64,000 nucleotides of DNA, taken from positions 3,710,838 to 3,774,837 of the forward strand of contig NC_023135.1 of NCBI RefSeq assembly GCF_000511355.1, read 5' to 3'. This DNA is from Leisingera methylohalidivorans DSM 14336. Lineage in GTDB: Bacteria > Pseudomonadota > Alphaproteobacteria > Rhodobacterales > Rhodobacteraceae. Each line of letters starts with the position of its first letter. Within the stretch, counting starts at the first letter, position 1. Under the pieces are notes generated by a model that was not told the DNA's origin, did not search any database, and was given only the letters and a program-made list of their open reading frames with translations. Made by a program: the position numbers and the translations under genes. Below are positions 1 through 9,094 of this stretch, piece after piece.

Positions 1-235
1 CGGCGAGGCGCCAGAGACCGGTGCCGGCCGGGTAGGCGCGCAGCAGCTTGCCGTTGCGGTCAAGCACTTCGGTGGAGGTTTCCGCGAGGGTGAGCGGCAG
101 GTCTGTGCGCTCGATCCAAGCGTCAAAGCTGCGGTAGCCGGAAAGCGCCGCAACGAGAGCGAACATCAAAATTGCGGCGCGCCATTTCCACCTTCGGCCC
201 GGCGGCACCGCCGGGCCGCGCCCGGGCCTCCCCAT
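1..235 (-). CDS. pbpC: Penicillin-binding protein 1C, N-terminal part (cut by window edge)
   Basis: Only the first 78 codons are in the window; the gene runs off the left edge. From the ATG at 235 the product has a basic N-terminus, one hydrophobic segment at about residues 20-34 (signal anchor), then LDRNGKLLRAYPAGTG at about 59-72. That stretch is typical of the beginning of class A PBP1C proteins, bifunctional periplasmic transglycosylase/transpeptidases. The upstream neighbour on the same strand is an alpha-2-macroglobulin gene, and the A2M-pbpC pairing is conserved in many Gram-negative bacteria. The gap between the genes is 62 bases. The catalytic domains lie outside the window, so the name rests on the N-terminus and the neighbourhood. 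Confidence 0.85.
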   Translation of the reverse strand, partial: MGRPGRGPAVPPGRRWKWRAAILMFALVAALSGYRSFDAWIERTDLPLTLAETSTEVLDRNGKLLRAYPAGTGLWRLA

Positions 236-236
236 A

Positions 237-280
237 GGAGGGCGCTTCGCACCCCCCCAGGCCCGGGCGCGGCCCTCAGC
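237..280 (+). repeat. Dispersed intergenic repeat, copy A
   Basis: Between pbpC and the A2M gene, a 44-base stretch begins GGAGGGCGCTTC and ends CCCTCAGC. A closely similar stretch with the same ends (43 bases) lies on the minus strand at 11253-11295, next to recQ. By eye most positions match, with one extra C here. It probably belongs to a repeat family of this genome. Confidence 0.5.
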
Positions 281-297
281 TTTGGTCCGCCAGCGTT

Positions 298-3200
298 TCA
301 CCTGACCTCCACACGCCCCGTTGCGCTGCGGGCGCGGTAGGCGGGGCGGTACATGTCCTCAACCGAAGCCGCGGGGTGGTGGAACCTGCCCGGCGTCACC
401 GCGCGGGCGATATAGGCCAGCGTCACCGGCGCGGCGCCGTGCACATTCACCGCCGCCAGAAAGCGGTCGCTGCGAAACTCGGCATGTTCGGCCTTGGCCG
501 GGTTCAGCCAGTCGAGATCGCGCAGATCGCCGGAGCGCAAGAGGTTCGGGTTGTCGATCTCGAACCCGGCGGGCAGCGGGTCGCTGATCATCAGCCGGGC
601 GCCGGTCTTTTCATGCGGCTTCACCCGCAGGACCGCCACAAACCGCGCGCCGGCGCGGACGGACCCGGCGTCCATCGGCTGGCCCTCCAGCGTGTAGTAG
701 CTGCGCTCAATGGTGTAGCCGAAGCCGCCCGCGGCGGGCGCAACCCGGGGCACGCCGAGCGTGGTCAGGGTGATGTCCGCGGTGCGGCCGCTGGCGGCGG
801 TCAGGGACAGATCCGGCATGTCCTGCCCGTCTGCGGCCTGCACGAACGGGCCCTGGACGGGCTGGCCGTTCACCAGCAGGCCGGAATCTTCGGGCCGCTG
901 GGTCAGCGCGTGGGCAGCCATCAGCGTCCAGGCGGCCTCTTGCGTGGACCGGGTGCCGCTGGCGCCCGAGAGCCGTGCGGACAGGCTGACCCGGTCCACA
1001 GCCTCTGACCCCGCCTCGGCGGCCAGGGCCAGAACCCCGGCGGTATCGCGCAGGCCGGTGCCGAAATCGGCGCGCCACAGGCGGCTGTCCTTGTTTTCGG
1101 CATTGCCGATCATCTGCGCGGCGCGGGCGAACATTGCGTCCGCCCGCCGCTGGTCGCCATAGGCCGCGAGCGCGGCGCCCAGCTGCGCGGCGGCAAGCGG
1201 GGTGGCAAAGGCCTCGCCCTTCACATCGGCGTAATAGCGCAGGTCGCCCATCCGGGCCGCCCCCTCGCGCGCCAGCACCAGAAGGGCATAGGCAATATCC
1301 CCGCCGCCCCTGTCGAAGTCGGGGGCGTAGTTGATGCGGTTGCGCAGGTTGTCCATCGCCTGGGCGAAGGCCTGCTGCGGCACCTCATAGCCTTGCGCGC
1401 GGGCGCGGCTGAGGAAGTCGCTGGCGTAGGCATCGAGCCAGAACTCGCCGCTGCCTGCGCGCCACATCCCGAAGGCGCCGCTGGGGGCCTGGCGGGTCAG
1501 CACCTTGCGGATCGCCGCGTTGATGCGGCTGTCCACTGCCGGGCCATCGCCCAGCCCCGCTGCCTGGGCCACGCTGCTGAGGTACAACAGCGGCAGCGCC
1601 TTGGAGGTGACCTGTTCGGTGCAGCCATAGGGGTACTGGTCCAGCTCCGCCAAAAGGCCCGGCACGTCGAACTTGGCCAGCGGGCCGGAGGAGATGGCGG
1701 CCCGCGCGGTGCCCGGCAGGAGGCCGGTGAAGATGTCCCTGCTGAACAGGAAGGTGTCGCCGCCCGCGAGCGTGAAGCGGCGGGTCTGCGAGACCACGGG
1801 ATCATTGGCGCGGACCGGCAGACGCAGATCCTGGCGCAGCCGCTGCCCGTCCGGGGTGGTGAGGGTGAGGGTCAGCTGGTGGTCGCCGGCACCTTGCGCC
1901 GTTACTGGCAGTTCCAGCACAGCCTTGCCCTGCTCCGCCAGGGTAACCGAGGCAGGCAGGCTGCCGAGGGTGAGGCCGCCGCCGGTGCTGGCACTCAGCG
2001 CCATCTCGCCAGCCGGACCGCCGGCATGCACGATCTCGATCCTGGCGCGGCTTTCATCGCCGGGCGCCAGGAAGCGCGGCAGGGAGGCGGTGACCACCAC
2101 CGGGTCGCGCACCAGCATGTCGGCCTCGGCCTGCCCTACGGCTTTGCCCGACCAGGCCACCGCCATCAGCCGCACGGTGCCGTTGAAAGCGGGCAGGGTC
2201 ATCGGAAACTCCGCCGCGCCATTGGCGCCCACTTTCAGGGGACCGGAGAAGATCGCCACCAGGTCCTGGGCCGGCGGCGGCGATTGCATCTTGAGGCCGG
2301 TTTCGGCGTCGCCGCCGGAGCGGATGCGGCCCATGGCGCCGTTGCCGGGGTCGATCAGGCGGCCATAGACGTCGCGCAGCTCCATCCCCATTCGGCGCTG
2401 GCCGTAGTAATGCGCGCTGGGATCGGGGCTGGTGAAGCCGGTGAGATTGAGGATGCCAAGGTCGACGGCGGCAACCGTCAGCCAGACCTCTTCGCCCTCG
2501 TCAGCGCCATCCACGCGGAGTTTCGCAACCTGAGTGCCGCGCGGGCGGGCCACTTCGGGCACCTCGATGGCGACCTCCAGCTGCTGGTCCGGCTGGGTGA
2601 TGCCGGCATGCGCCAAACCAAGGGCGCGCAGCGGGGTGCGGCCCTGCTTGCCCGCAACCGGCTGGATCACCGTTGCGGTCACATAGGCGCCGCTGCCCCA
2701 GTCCTGCGTCACTTCCAGCGGAATCACGGTTTCGCCCGCGGGCACCTCAACCGCCATCCGGCGGATCAGGTGGTCCGAGACCACCGAGATCAGCGCGGTG
2801 CCTGCGGCCTGCGGCACGATACGCAGGCGGGCGGTGCCGCCGGGGGTGTAGGTTTCGCGGTCCAGCGACAGCTCCAGCCGGGCGGGTGTTTCGGTGCTGC
2901 CTTCGGGGGCGTACCAGCCGGCATAGAAATCCAGTGCAGCGGCGGCATAGGCGCCGTCCAGACGCTCCACCACCAGCTCATACCGGCCCCAGTCGACGGG
3001 CTGCGACAGTGCCAGCGGATCGCGGCCCAGCTGCGCCTCGCCGGTGGCGACGCGGCTGCGGCGGGTGATCGGCTCCCAGTTCCAGTTGCCGTAAAGCTGA
3101 TACCACTGATAACGGGTCTCGACCCGGTTCAGGGTCCATTTCACCCGCATCGGCATCGGCGTCAGGTCCGGCGACAGGGCGATGAGGTCAAAGCCGGCCT

Positions 3201-5745
3201 CGGACCCTTCTGCCGCGACCTCCTCAAACAGCGGCTTGATGCCAAGCACGGGACCGGCAGGGCGCACGGGAAGCTCCAAAGTGCGCTCCACCGGGCGGGC
3301 GGCGCCGTCAGCGACGCGGGTGGTCAGGGTGGCCGTCAGCGGTTTGCCCTCGGCCGGGGCGGCGGCAGGCAGGTTGACCGCAAAGACAGCGCGGCCGTCG
3401 GGGCCGGTTTCCTGGCCGCCGAAATACCCGGTCTGGCCGGAGGACGCCGCATCATAGCGGCCAAAGCGGAAGCCGGGCCATTGGTCCAGCGTGCTGGCGG
3501 CGCTGAGGCGGATGCCGCCTTCCACCTTCAGCCCCGCGCCGGGAGCGCCGAACAGGTAATCTGCTTGCAGAGCGATCTGCGCGGCAGCGCCGGGCTGGAG
3601 GGCGTCCGCGTTGGCGACCTCCTGCGCGAAATCTATACGCTCGGGCAGAAAATCCTCAACCAGGATCTGGCGGCTGGCGAGTGCGGGCGCCTTGAGGTCG
3701 CTCTTGATCTCGATCCGCCAGGTGCCGCGCGGCGCGGCGGGGCCGGTGGCCAGGGCAAAGACATGGCCGCCCTTGCGGCCCGCGGCGGAGGTCTGGCGGC
3801 TGTATTCCACGCCGTCGGGACGCAGCAGGATCGCGGTAAGCGGCAGGCCCTCGACGGCTTGTGCCCTGGCGTCGCGGGCCAGCGCGGTCATATGCACGGT
3901 TTCGCCTGCACGGAAGGCGCCGCGGGTGGTGGCGAGGAACACATCCACCGGCCCCGGCGCCGGGCGGCCGGCAACGCCGCGGTCGGAAAGATCGAAGGCG
4001 GCGTCATTCAGCGGCAGGAAGGTGAAATCCCCCTGCCCCGCCTGCGCGGTGATCAGCGCCGGCGCCGCACTGCCGGAGCCGCGGGTCAGGCCGGGGGCGA
4101 AATGCACATAGCCGCTGGCGTCGCTGGTTTCAGTCGCCTGCACCTCATTGGCGCTGGAGATCAGGCTGACCTTGGCATCCGCCTGCGGTTCGGCATCTGC
4201 CAGCCCCAGCACCTGCACATGCAGACCGTCGCTGCCGGACATGGTGCTGAGGCCGAGGCCGGTCAGCACAAACCATTGCGTGGCACCGGCGTCATCATAA
4301 GGATCGGCGCCCGGCACCCGCGCGGTGAGGGCGTAGAGACCCGGTTTCTGTCCTGTCAGCGCCTCGTCCAGCGGCAGGCGGCTGGTCATTGCCTGATTGA
4401 GCGCGGTGTCCACCCCGGCGCTGCCCTGCCAGATCTCCTCGGCAATATCCGCGGCGAAATGCTTATCCTCCCACTGCGACAGCGGCCGGGCGAAATAGCC
4501 CTCCTGCAGGGTGCGCAGGACGTTGCGGCTGCTGACCCGGCGCAGCCGCAGGTCCAGTTCCGTGAGGTTCACCGTCTCCACCGGCAAGGCTGCCGCGCCG
4601 CCGGCCGGCAGCACATAGGCGCGGCCCGGGAAGCGGACCGATGGCGCGCGGTCGCGGACATAATGGGTCAGTCCGACATCTTTATAGAGCTGCTCGCCGC
4701 TGGCCGAAGGCAGGCCGCGGCGCAGGGTCAGCTGGTAGCGCTTGCCATGCTCCGCCCCGTCAAAGCACAGCTGCCGGCCGGATGCGGTGACCGCCAGGCT
4801 GCTGCCGGCCAAGCGCACGTAGTTTTCGTAATCGGTTCCGGCCTGTTCCAGGTCCTCGGAAAACTCGGCGCAGATGCGGGGGGCGGCACTGTCGCTTTCA
4901 ACCGTGGAACCGGTGACGCGGAAGCCGTATTTCCGGACCGCATATTGAATCAGCTCGGCATTTTCCTTGAGCGGAATGATGTCGTCGGCCAGGCGCAGAA
5001 GCGGCAGCATCTCGCGGCCGCGGCCAAGCGCCTCCGCCGCTTTAGCGGCCTGACGAAGGGCCTGCGCCTGATCCACCGGGGCGGCCGCCCGCAAGTAGCC
5101 GTTGAGGGCCGCTGAATGAGCCTCCTGCCGGAAGCGGCGCTGCTGGGAGCGGTTGCCGGAGTCCTGGGCGGCGCGCAGCAAATAGGCCGAGAAGCGGGTC
5201 CAATCCGCGGCGGAATCCGTCAGCACCAGCGCCTGCCCCATCCAGCGCAGCGCCGCGAGCGGCTGCCCGGCGCGGAACAGCGAACGGGCCGCCGCGACCG
5301 CCTCGGCGGCATCCTCTGCGGTCAGCGGGTAGGCCAGGCCAAGCGATTGGGCGAGCGTGGCTGCGTGCGGCAGATCCAGGCCCGGGATTGCCGCCAGCCG
5401 GCCTGCCCGCGCGGCGGCCTCTGCCTGCAGCCCGCCGGGGGCCGGCAGTTTCAGCGCCGAAAAGGCGCCCTCGTAGGGGCTGGGCCGGTTCAGGGCGGAT
5501 TTCGGGAAACAGGCATTTGCCTTCTGGTTGAACACAAATCCGGAACAATCCGCCTGGGCAGAACAGGCCCGCGCGCAGGCGTCCACGTCGGTATCGAACA
5601 GCGGCTGCAGATCCGAGCCGAAAAAGTCGGTGTCGGCAAAAGCCTTGTAACGGAAATCAGGCACCGCCGGACCGGCCCAGGCAACGGGCAGGAACGCAAT
5701 AAAAGCAATAACATACAGCAGAATAGAAGCAAACAGACGCGGCAT
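298..5745 (-). CDS. Alpha-2-macroglobulin family protein with N-terminal PAN domain (YfhM-like)
   Basis: A 1815-residue exported protein. Bacterial A2Ms are thought to trap and inhibit foreign proteases in the periplasm, with PBP1C repairing the wall. Residues 1-24 form a Sec signal peptide without a lipobox, unlike the lipoprotein YfhM of E. coli. A PAN/apple-like cysteine-rich domain follows at about 30-85, then a series of macroglobulin beta-domains. The thioester motif YGCTEQ carries Cys1375 and Gln1378, followed by an alpha/alpha thioester domain to about 1650 and a C-terminal MG10-like domain. The start at 5745 is preferred over 5757 because GGAGG lies 5 bases upstream of it. pbpC follows on the same strand. 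The thioester is intact, so a covalent trapping mechanism is plausible. Confidence 0.93.
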   Translation of the reverse strand: MPRLFASILLYVIAFIAFLPVAWAGPAVPDFRYKAFADTDFFGSDLQPLFDTDVDACARACSAQADCSGFVFNQKANACFPKSALNRPSPYEGAFSALKLPAPGGLQAEAAARAGRLAAIPGLDLPHAATLAQSLGLAYPLTAEDAAEAVAAARSLFRAGQPLAALRWMGQALVLTDSAADWTRFSAYLLRAAQDSGNRSQQRRFRQEAHSAALNGYLRAAAPVDQAQALRQAAKAAEALGRGREMLPLLRLADDIIPLKENAELIQYAVRKYGFRVTGSTVESDSAAPRICAEFSEDLEQAGTDYENYVRLAGSSLAVTASGRQLCFDGAEHGKRYQLTLRRGLPSASGEQLYKDVGLTHYVRDRAPSVRFPGRAYVLPAGGAAALPVETVNLTELDLRLRRVSSRNVLRTLQEGYFARPLSQWEDKHFAADIAEEIWQGSAGVDTALNQAMTSRLPLDEALTGQKPGLYALTARVPGADPYDDAGATQWFVLTGLGLSTMSGSDGLHVQVLGLADAEPQADAKVSLISSANEVQATETSDASGYVHFAPGLTRGSGSAAPALITAQAGQGDFTFLPLNDAAFDLSDRGVAGRPAPGPVDVFLATTRGAFRAGETVHMTALARDARAQAVEGLPLTAILLRPDGVEYSRQTSAAGRKGGHVFALATGPAAPRGTWRIEIKSDLKAPALASRQILVEDFLPERIDFAQEVANADALQPGAAAQIALQADYLFGAPGAGLKVEGGIRLSAASTLDQWPGFRFGRYDAASSGQTGYFGGQETGPDGRAVFAVNLPAAAPAEGKPLTATLTTRVADGAARPVERTLELPVRPAGPVLGIKPLFEEVAAEGSEAGFDLIALSPDLTPMPMRVKWTLNRVETRYQWYQLYGNWNWEPITRRSRVATGEAQLGRDPLALSQPVDWGRYELVVERLDGAYAAAALDFYAGWYAPEGSTETPARLELSLDRETYTPGGTARLRIVPQAAGTALISVVSDHLIRRMAVEVPAGETVIPLEVTQDWGSGAYVTATVIQPVAGKQGRTPLRALGLAHAGITQPDQQLEVAIEVPEVARPRGTQVAKLRVDGADEGEEVWLTVAAVDLGILNLTGFTSPDPSAHYYGQRRMGMELRDVYGRLIDPGNGAMGRIRSGGDAETGLKMQSPPPAQDLVAIFSGPLKVGANGAAEFPMTLPAFNGTVRLMAVAWSGKAVGQAEADMLVRDPVVVTASLPRFLAPGDESRARIEIVHAGGPAGEMALSASTGGGLTLGSLPASVTLAEQGKAVLELPVTAQGAGDHQLTLTLTTPDGQRLRQDLRLPVRANDPVVSQTRRFTLAGGDTFLFSRDIFTGLLPGTARAAISSGPLAKFDVPGLLAELDQYPYGCTEQVTSKALPLLYLSSVAQAAGLGDGPAVDSRINAAIRKVLTRQAPSGAFGMWRAGSGEFWLDAYASDFLSRARAQGYEVPQQAFAQAMDNLRNRINYAPDFDRGGGDIAYALLVLAREGAARMGDLRYYADVKGEAFATPLAAAQLGAALAAYGDQRRADAMFARAAQMIGNAENKDSRLWRADFGTGLRDTAGVLALAAEAGSEAVDRVSLSARLSGASGTRSTQEAAWTLMAAHALTQRPEDSGLLVNGQPVQGPFVQAADGQDMPDLSLTAASGRTADITLTTLGVPRVAPAAGGFGYTIERSYYTLEGQPMDAGSVRAGARFVAVLRVKPHEKTGARLMISDPLPAGFEIDNPNLLRSGDLRDLDWLNPAKAEHAEFRSDRFLAAVNVHGAAPVTLAYIARAVTPGRFHHPAASVEDMYRPAYRARSATGRVEVR

Positions 5746-5893
5746 GGCACCCTCCAATACTGGGGGCAGGCTGGCATGGGTTTAACGTCATAGCAAGATT
5801 CACCCGCGTAACACGTAAGGGCAGCCCTGCTGTTTCCTGCGTGCGGAATTGCCGCGCGCTGTTTGTGTTAATGTATTTCCGGAGTTCGCAGGG

Positions 5894-8167
5894 ATGACCC
5901 TTGCCAGCAAATTAGCGGAAGAAAGACGGGCCCGTCTGGCCGCCGAGCGGCTGCTCGAGCTGAAGAAGGCTGAGCTGTCGGCTGCCAACCGCAAGCTGGG
6001 CCGGCATGCGCTGGCGCTGACCATGAAGATCGGGCAGACCCAGGCCGAAGTGGCCACCGTGCGCGACGAGAACGCCAAGGTGAAATCCGATCTCACCACC
6101 GCGCATGAAAAGGTGGAGACTGCGGAGCGGCGGCTGTGGCATTCGATCCAGGCCTTTCAGGACGGGTTTGCCTTTTTTGATGCCGCTGGCAGCCTGATCG
6201 GGGCGAACACCGCCTATTTCAATATCTTCGACGGCCTGGAAGAGGTCGCGCCCGGCATCTCCTATGTGCGGATCCTGGAGCTTCTGACCGGCGAGGGGCT
6301 GATCAATACCGGCGAGCTGAGCTCCGATGCCTGGCGCGAAATGATGCATGAGCGCTGGCTCTCCCCCGCGCCCGATCCGGTAGTGGTCCAGCTGTGGGAT
6401 GAGCGGTATTTGCGGCTGATCGATCAGCGCGGCCATGGCGGCGACATGGTGTCGCTGGCGCTCGATATCACCTCGACCGTGCACTACGAAAAGGAGCTTT
6501 GCGCCTCCCGCGCCCGCGCTGAAGCGGCCAACCGCGCCAAATCCGCCTTCCTCGCCAATATGAGCCATGAGATCCGCACCCCGATGAACGGGGTGGTGGG
6601 CATGGCGGAACTGCTGTGCGACACCGATCTGGATGAAGAACAGCGGCTTTACACCAGCACCATCAAGAACTCGGGCGAGGCGCTGCTGGTCATCATCAAC
6701 GACGTGCTCGACTATTCCAAGATCGAGGCCGACAAGCTGGAACTGCACCCCGAGCCCTTTGATCTGGAGCGCTGCCTGCACGAGGTGGTGATGCTGCTGC
6801 AGCCCACCGCGCGGGACAAGGGCATTGGCTTGCTGGTGGATTACGACCTGTTCCTGCCCACCCGCTTTACCGGCGATCCGGGCCGCATCCGGCAGGTGCT
6901 GACAAATCTGGCAGGCAACGCGGTGAAGTTCACCAGGGAGGGGCATGTGACCCTGCGGGTGACCGGCATCACATCGCCCGACAACAGGGAATGCGCGGTG
7001 CATGTCAACATCGAGGACACCGGCATCGGCATCCAGAAGGAGAAGGTCGGCCACATCTTCGGCGAGTTCAACCAGGTCGAGGATGACCGCAACCGCCAGT
7101 TCGAAGGCACCGGCCTGGGGCTGGCGATTTCCAAGCGGCTGATTGAGCTGATGGGCGGCGAGATCTGGGTCGACAGCGAGGAAGGCAAAGGCTCCTGCTT
7201 CGGCTTCCGCCTGCCGCTGCCCATTGACGGATCAGCAGGACAGGATGTGCCGAAGCTGCCCGGCTCACTGCGCCATGTGCTGCTGGCGGATGATTCGCCG
7301 CTCAACTGCGAGATCCTGCAGAAACACCTGCTGATGCTGGGCATTCAGGTCACCACTGCGGAAACCGCGGCTGGCGCGCTGGCCGCGATGCACGGCAGCA
7401 TTGATCTGGTCATCTGCGGCCACAATCAGCCCGGGCTGGATGGCGTGCAGCTGACGAGGACCCTGAAATCCGGAGCCTGGCGCGGGGTGCCGGTGCTGAT
7501 GCTGAATTCCGGCCCGCAGGGCGCCAATGACCCGGAAATCCGCCGGCTGGCGGACGGGGTGCTGCAAACCCCTGCCCCGCGCGACGAACTTTTCAACCAG
7601 CTGGCCAGGCTGGGGGCGATTGCAGCCGGCGCTGGCTGCGCGGCACCGCTGCAGGAGGCGCTGACGGCAGACAGGGCGGCAGCACCGCAGGCAGATGCTG
7701 CGGCACCGCAGAGTGAACCGCCCGCCGGGCCGCAGCCGGAACTGCGCCGGATGCGGGTGCTGGCGGCAGAGGACAACAAGACCAATCAGCTGGTGTTCAG
7801 CAAAATGGTGAAAGAGCTGAACCTGGAACTGAAGTTTGCCGGCAACGGGCTGGAGGCGGTCGAAGCCTTCCAGACGTTCCGCCCGGATATGATTTTCATG
7901 GACATTTCGATGCCGGTAATGGACGGCAAGGAAGCCACAGACAGGATCCGCAGCATCGAGGCTGACACCGGCGGCCATGTTCCGGTTGTGGCCCTGACCG
8001 CCCATGCGATGGCAGGCGATTCAGACGGCATCCTCGCGGCCGGCCTGGACCATTACCTGACCAAGCCGCTGCGCAAGGCGCTGATCCACGAAAAGATCCG
8101 CGCCTTTGCGCCGAAGGGGACACAGCCACTGGATCCGGACGGCCCGCCTGCCCCCGCTGCCGCCTGA
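5894..8167 (+). CDS. Soluble hybrid histidine kinase with one degenerate and one intact receiver
   Basis: A 757-residue signalling protein without membrane segments. It has a coiled-coil N-terminus (about 1-75), a PAS-like region (about 80-195), a HisKA domain with MSHEIRTP and phosphoacceptor His225, and an HATPase domain (N, G1 DTGIG and G2 GTGLGLAI boxes, to about 440). Two receiver domains follow. The first (about 455-570) keeps the acidic pair in LADDSP but has Gly509 where the phosphorylatable Asp should be ([12 protein letters not shown]). The second (about 620-735) has the normal [11 protein letters not shown] with Asp670 and a KPL lysine. The start at 5894 has GGAG 9 bases upstream; an upstream in-frame ATG at 5849 lacks this. 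The signal is unknown and no cognate regulator is adjacent. Confidence 0.92.
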   Translation: MTLASKLAEERRARLAAERLLELKKAELSAANRKLGRHALALTMKIGQTQAEVATVRDENAKVKSDLTTAHEKVETAERRLWHSIQAFQDGFAFFDAAGSLIGANTAYFNIFDGLEEVAPGISYVRILELLTGEGLINTGELSSDAWREMMHERWLSPAPDPVVVQLWDERYLRLIDQRGHGGDMVSLALDITSTVHYEKELCASRARAEAANRAKSAFLANMSHEIRTPMNGVVGMAELLCDTDLDEEQRLYTSTIKNSGEALLVIINDVLDYSKIEADKLELHPEPFDLERCLHEVVMLLQPTARDKGIGLLVDYDLFLPTRFTGDPGRIRQVLTNLAGNAVKFTREGHVTLRVTGITSPDNRECAVHVNIEDTGIGIQKEKVGHIFGEFNQVEDDRNRQFEGTGLGLAISKRLIELMGGEIWVDSEEGKGSCFGFRLPLPIDGSAGQDVPKLPGSLRHVLLADDSPLNCEILQKHLLMLGIQVTTAETAAGALAAMHGSIDLVICGHNQPGLDGVQLTRTLKSGAWRGVPVLMLNSGPQGANDPEIRRLADGVLQTPAPRDELFNQLARLGAIAAGAGCAAPLQEALTADRAAAPQADAAAPQSEPPAGPQPELRRMRVLAAEDNKTNQLVFSKMVKELNLELKFAGNGLEAVEAFQTFRPDMIFMDISMPVMDGKEATDRIRSIEADTGGHVPVVALTAHAMAGDSDGILAAGLDHYLTKPLRKALIHEKIRAFAPKGTQPLDPDGPPAPAAA

Positions 8168-8210
8168 GCGTCCGAGCAGTCTGAGCCGGCAGGTCTCTCC
8201 CGCCGCAGCC

Positions 8211-8264
8211 ACGCCCAACCGTAAAGGTGCTTTCTTTGAAAGCGCCGGAGCGGCCGGGAGCCCT
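8211..8264 (+). repeat. Dispersed ~51 bp intergenic element, copy 1
   Basis: Starts with GCCCAACC, contains an imperfect hairpin (GGTGCTTTC / GAAAGCGCC), and ends GAGCGG-N-CGGGAGCCC. The same ends at almost the same spacing recur at 15539 and 22051. It lies between the convergent kinase and yaaA genes. Confidence 0.55.
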
Positions 8265-8273
8265 CCGCCTGTC

Positions 8274-9038
8274 TCAGGCGCTGCGCAAAAAGACTGGCTT
8301 GCCGGGGTCCGACAATGCCGGCTGATAGACGTAGCCGCCGGCGTCGAAGTCTGTGAGGCTCGCCGCATCCGTCAGCCGGTTCTGGATAACGAAGCGCGCC
8401 ATCGCCCCGCGGGCGCGTTTGGCGTAAAAGCTCACCACCTTGGGCGTGCCGTTCTTGTCTTCCATGAACACCGGCGTGACCACCCGCAGCTTCAGCGCCG
8501 ACAGATCCACGGCGCCGAAATATTCCTGACTGGCACAGTTGACCAGAACGCTGGCATTTACCGCTTCCGCCTGCGCATTCAGCGCGTCAGAAATCTTGCT
8601 GCCCCAGAATTCATAAAGGTTCTTGCCGCGCGCATTTTTCAGCCGCGATCCCATTTCCAGCCGGTAGGGCTGCATCGCATCGAGCGGGCGCAGCACGCCG
8701 TAAAGTCCGGACAAGATGCGGAAGTGCTCCTGCGCCCAGGCCATTTCGTCAGCATCCAGCGAGCCGGCCTCCAGCCCCTGATAGGTGTCGCCGGCAAAGG
8801 CCAGCGCCGCCGGGCGGGTGGCTTCCGTTTTCGGATCGGCGGCAAAGTCCTGAAACCGCGCATGGTTCAGCTTGGCCAGATCCTCGCTGATGTGCATCAG
8901 CTTCATCAGATCGGCCACGGATTGGCCGCGCGCCACCTCTGCCAGCTCTACCGCGTCGTCATGCAGCGCGGGCCAGGTCATCGCCTGCTCCCGTTCCGCC
9001 CAGTCCAGCTTCTTGGCCGGAGAGGTCACTACCAGCAT
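8274..9038 (-). CDS. yaaA: YaaA family peroxide-stress protein
   Basis: 254 residues, the full usual length of the DUF328/UPF0246 family. The N-terminus MLVVTSPAKKLD matches the family's conserved opening. Other family-typical stretches are LSGLYGVLRPLDAMQPYRLEMG (about 112-133) and, near 150-175, the asparagine- and serine-rich VNCASQEYF. In E. coli YaaA limits intracellular free iron under hydrogen peroxide stress and binds DNA; that role is known from E. coli and is inferred here. AAAGGGGC lies just upstream of the ATG. It is a single gene, convergent with the histidine kinase and 56 bases downstream of recQ on the same strand. Confidence 0.93.
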   Translation of the reverse strand: MLVVTSPAKKLDWAEREQAMTWPALHDDAVELAEVARGQSVADLMKLMHISEDLAKLNHARFQDFAADPKTEATRPAALAFAGDTYQGLEAGSLDADEMAWAQEHFRILSGLYGVLRPLDAMQPYRLEMGSRLKNARGKNLYEFWGSKISDALNAQAEAVNASVLVNCASQEYFGAVDLSALKLRVVTPVFMEDKNGTPKVVSFYAKRARGAMARFVIQNRLTDAASLTDFDAGGYVYQPALSDPGKPVFLRSA

Positions 9039-9094
9039 ATCTGCCCCTTTGAATTCTTGGCCCGGCTGCCAGGCCCGGGTTCCTTGGCGCGACC

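Noticed and set aside
1393..5115. A 1240-codon open frame on the plus strand opposite the A2M gene
   Set aside because: It is antisense to a clear A2M gene with intact thioester motif. Its composition (Gln, His, Gly, Arg and Ala rich) is that of a mirrored high-GC frame, and no domain is seen.
5912..7054. A 380-codon open frame opposite the hybrid kinase
   Set aside because: Mirror of the kinase gene; no motif and no ribosome site.
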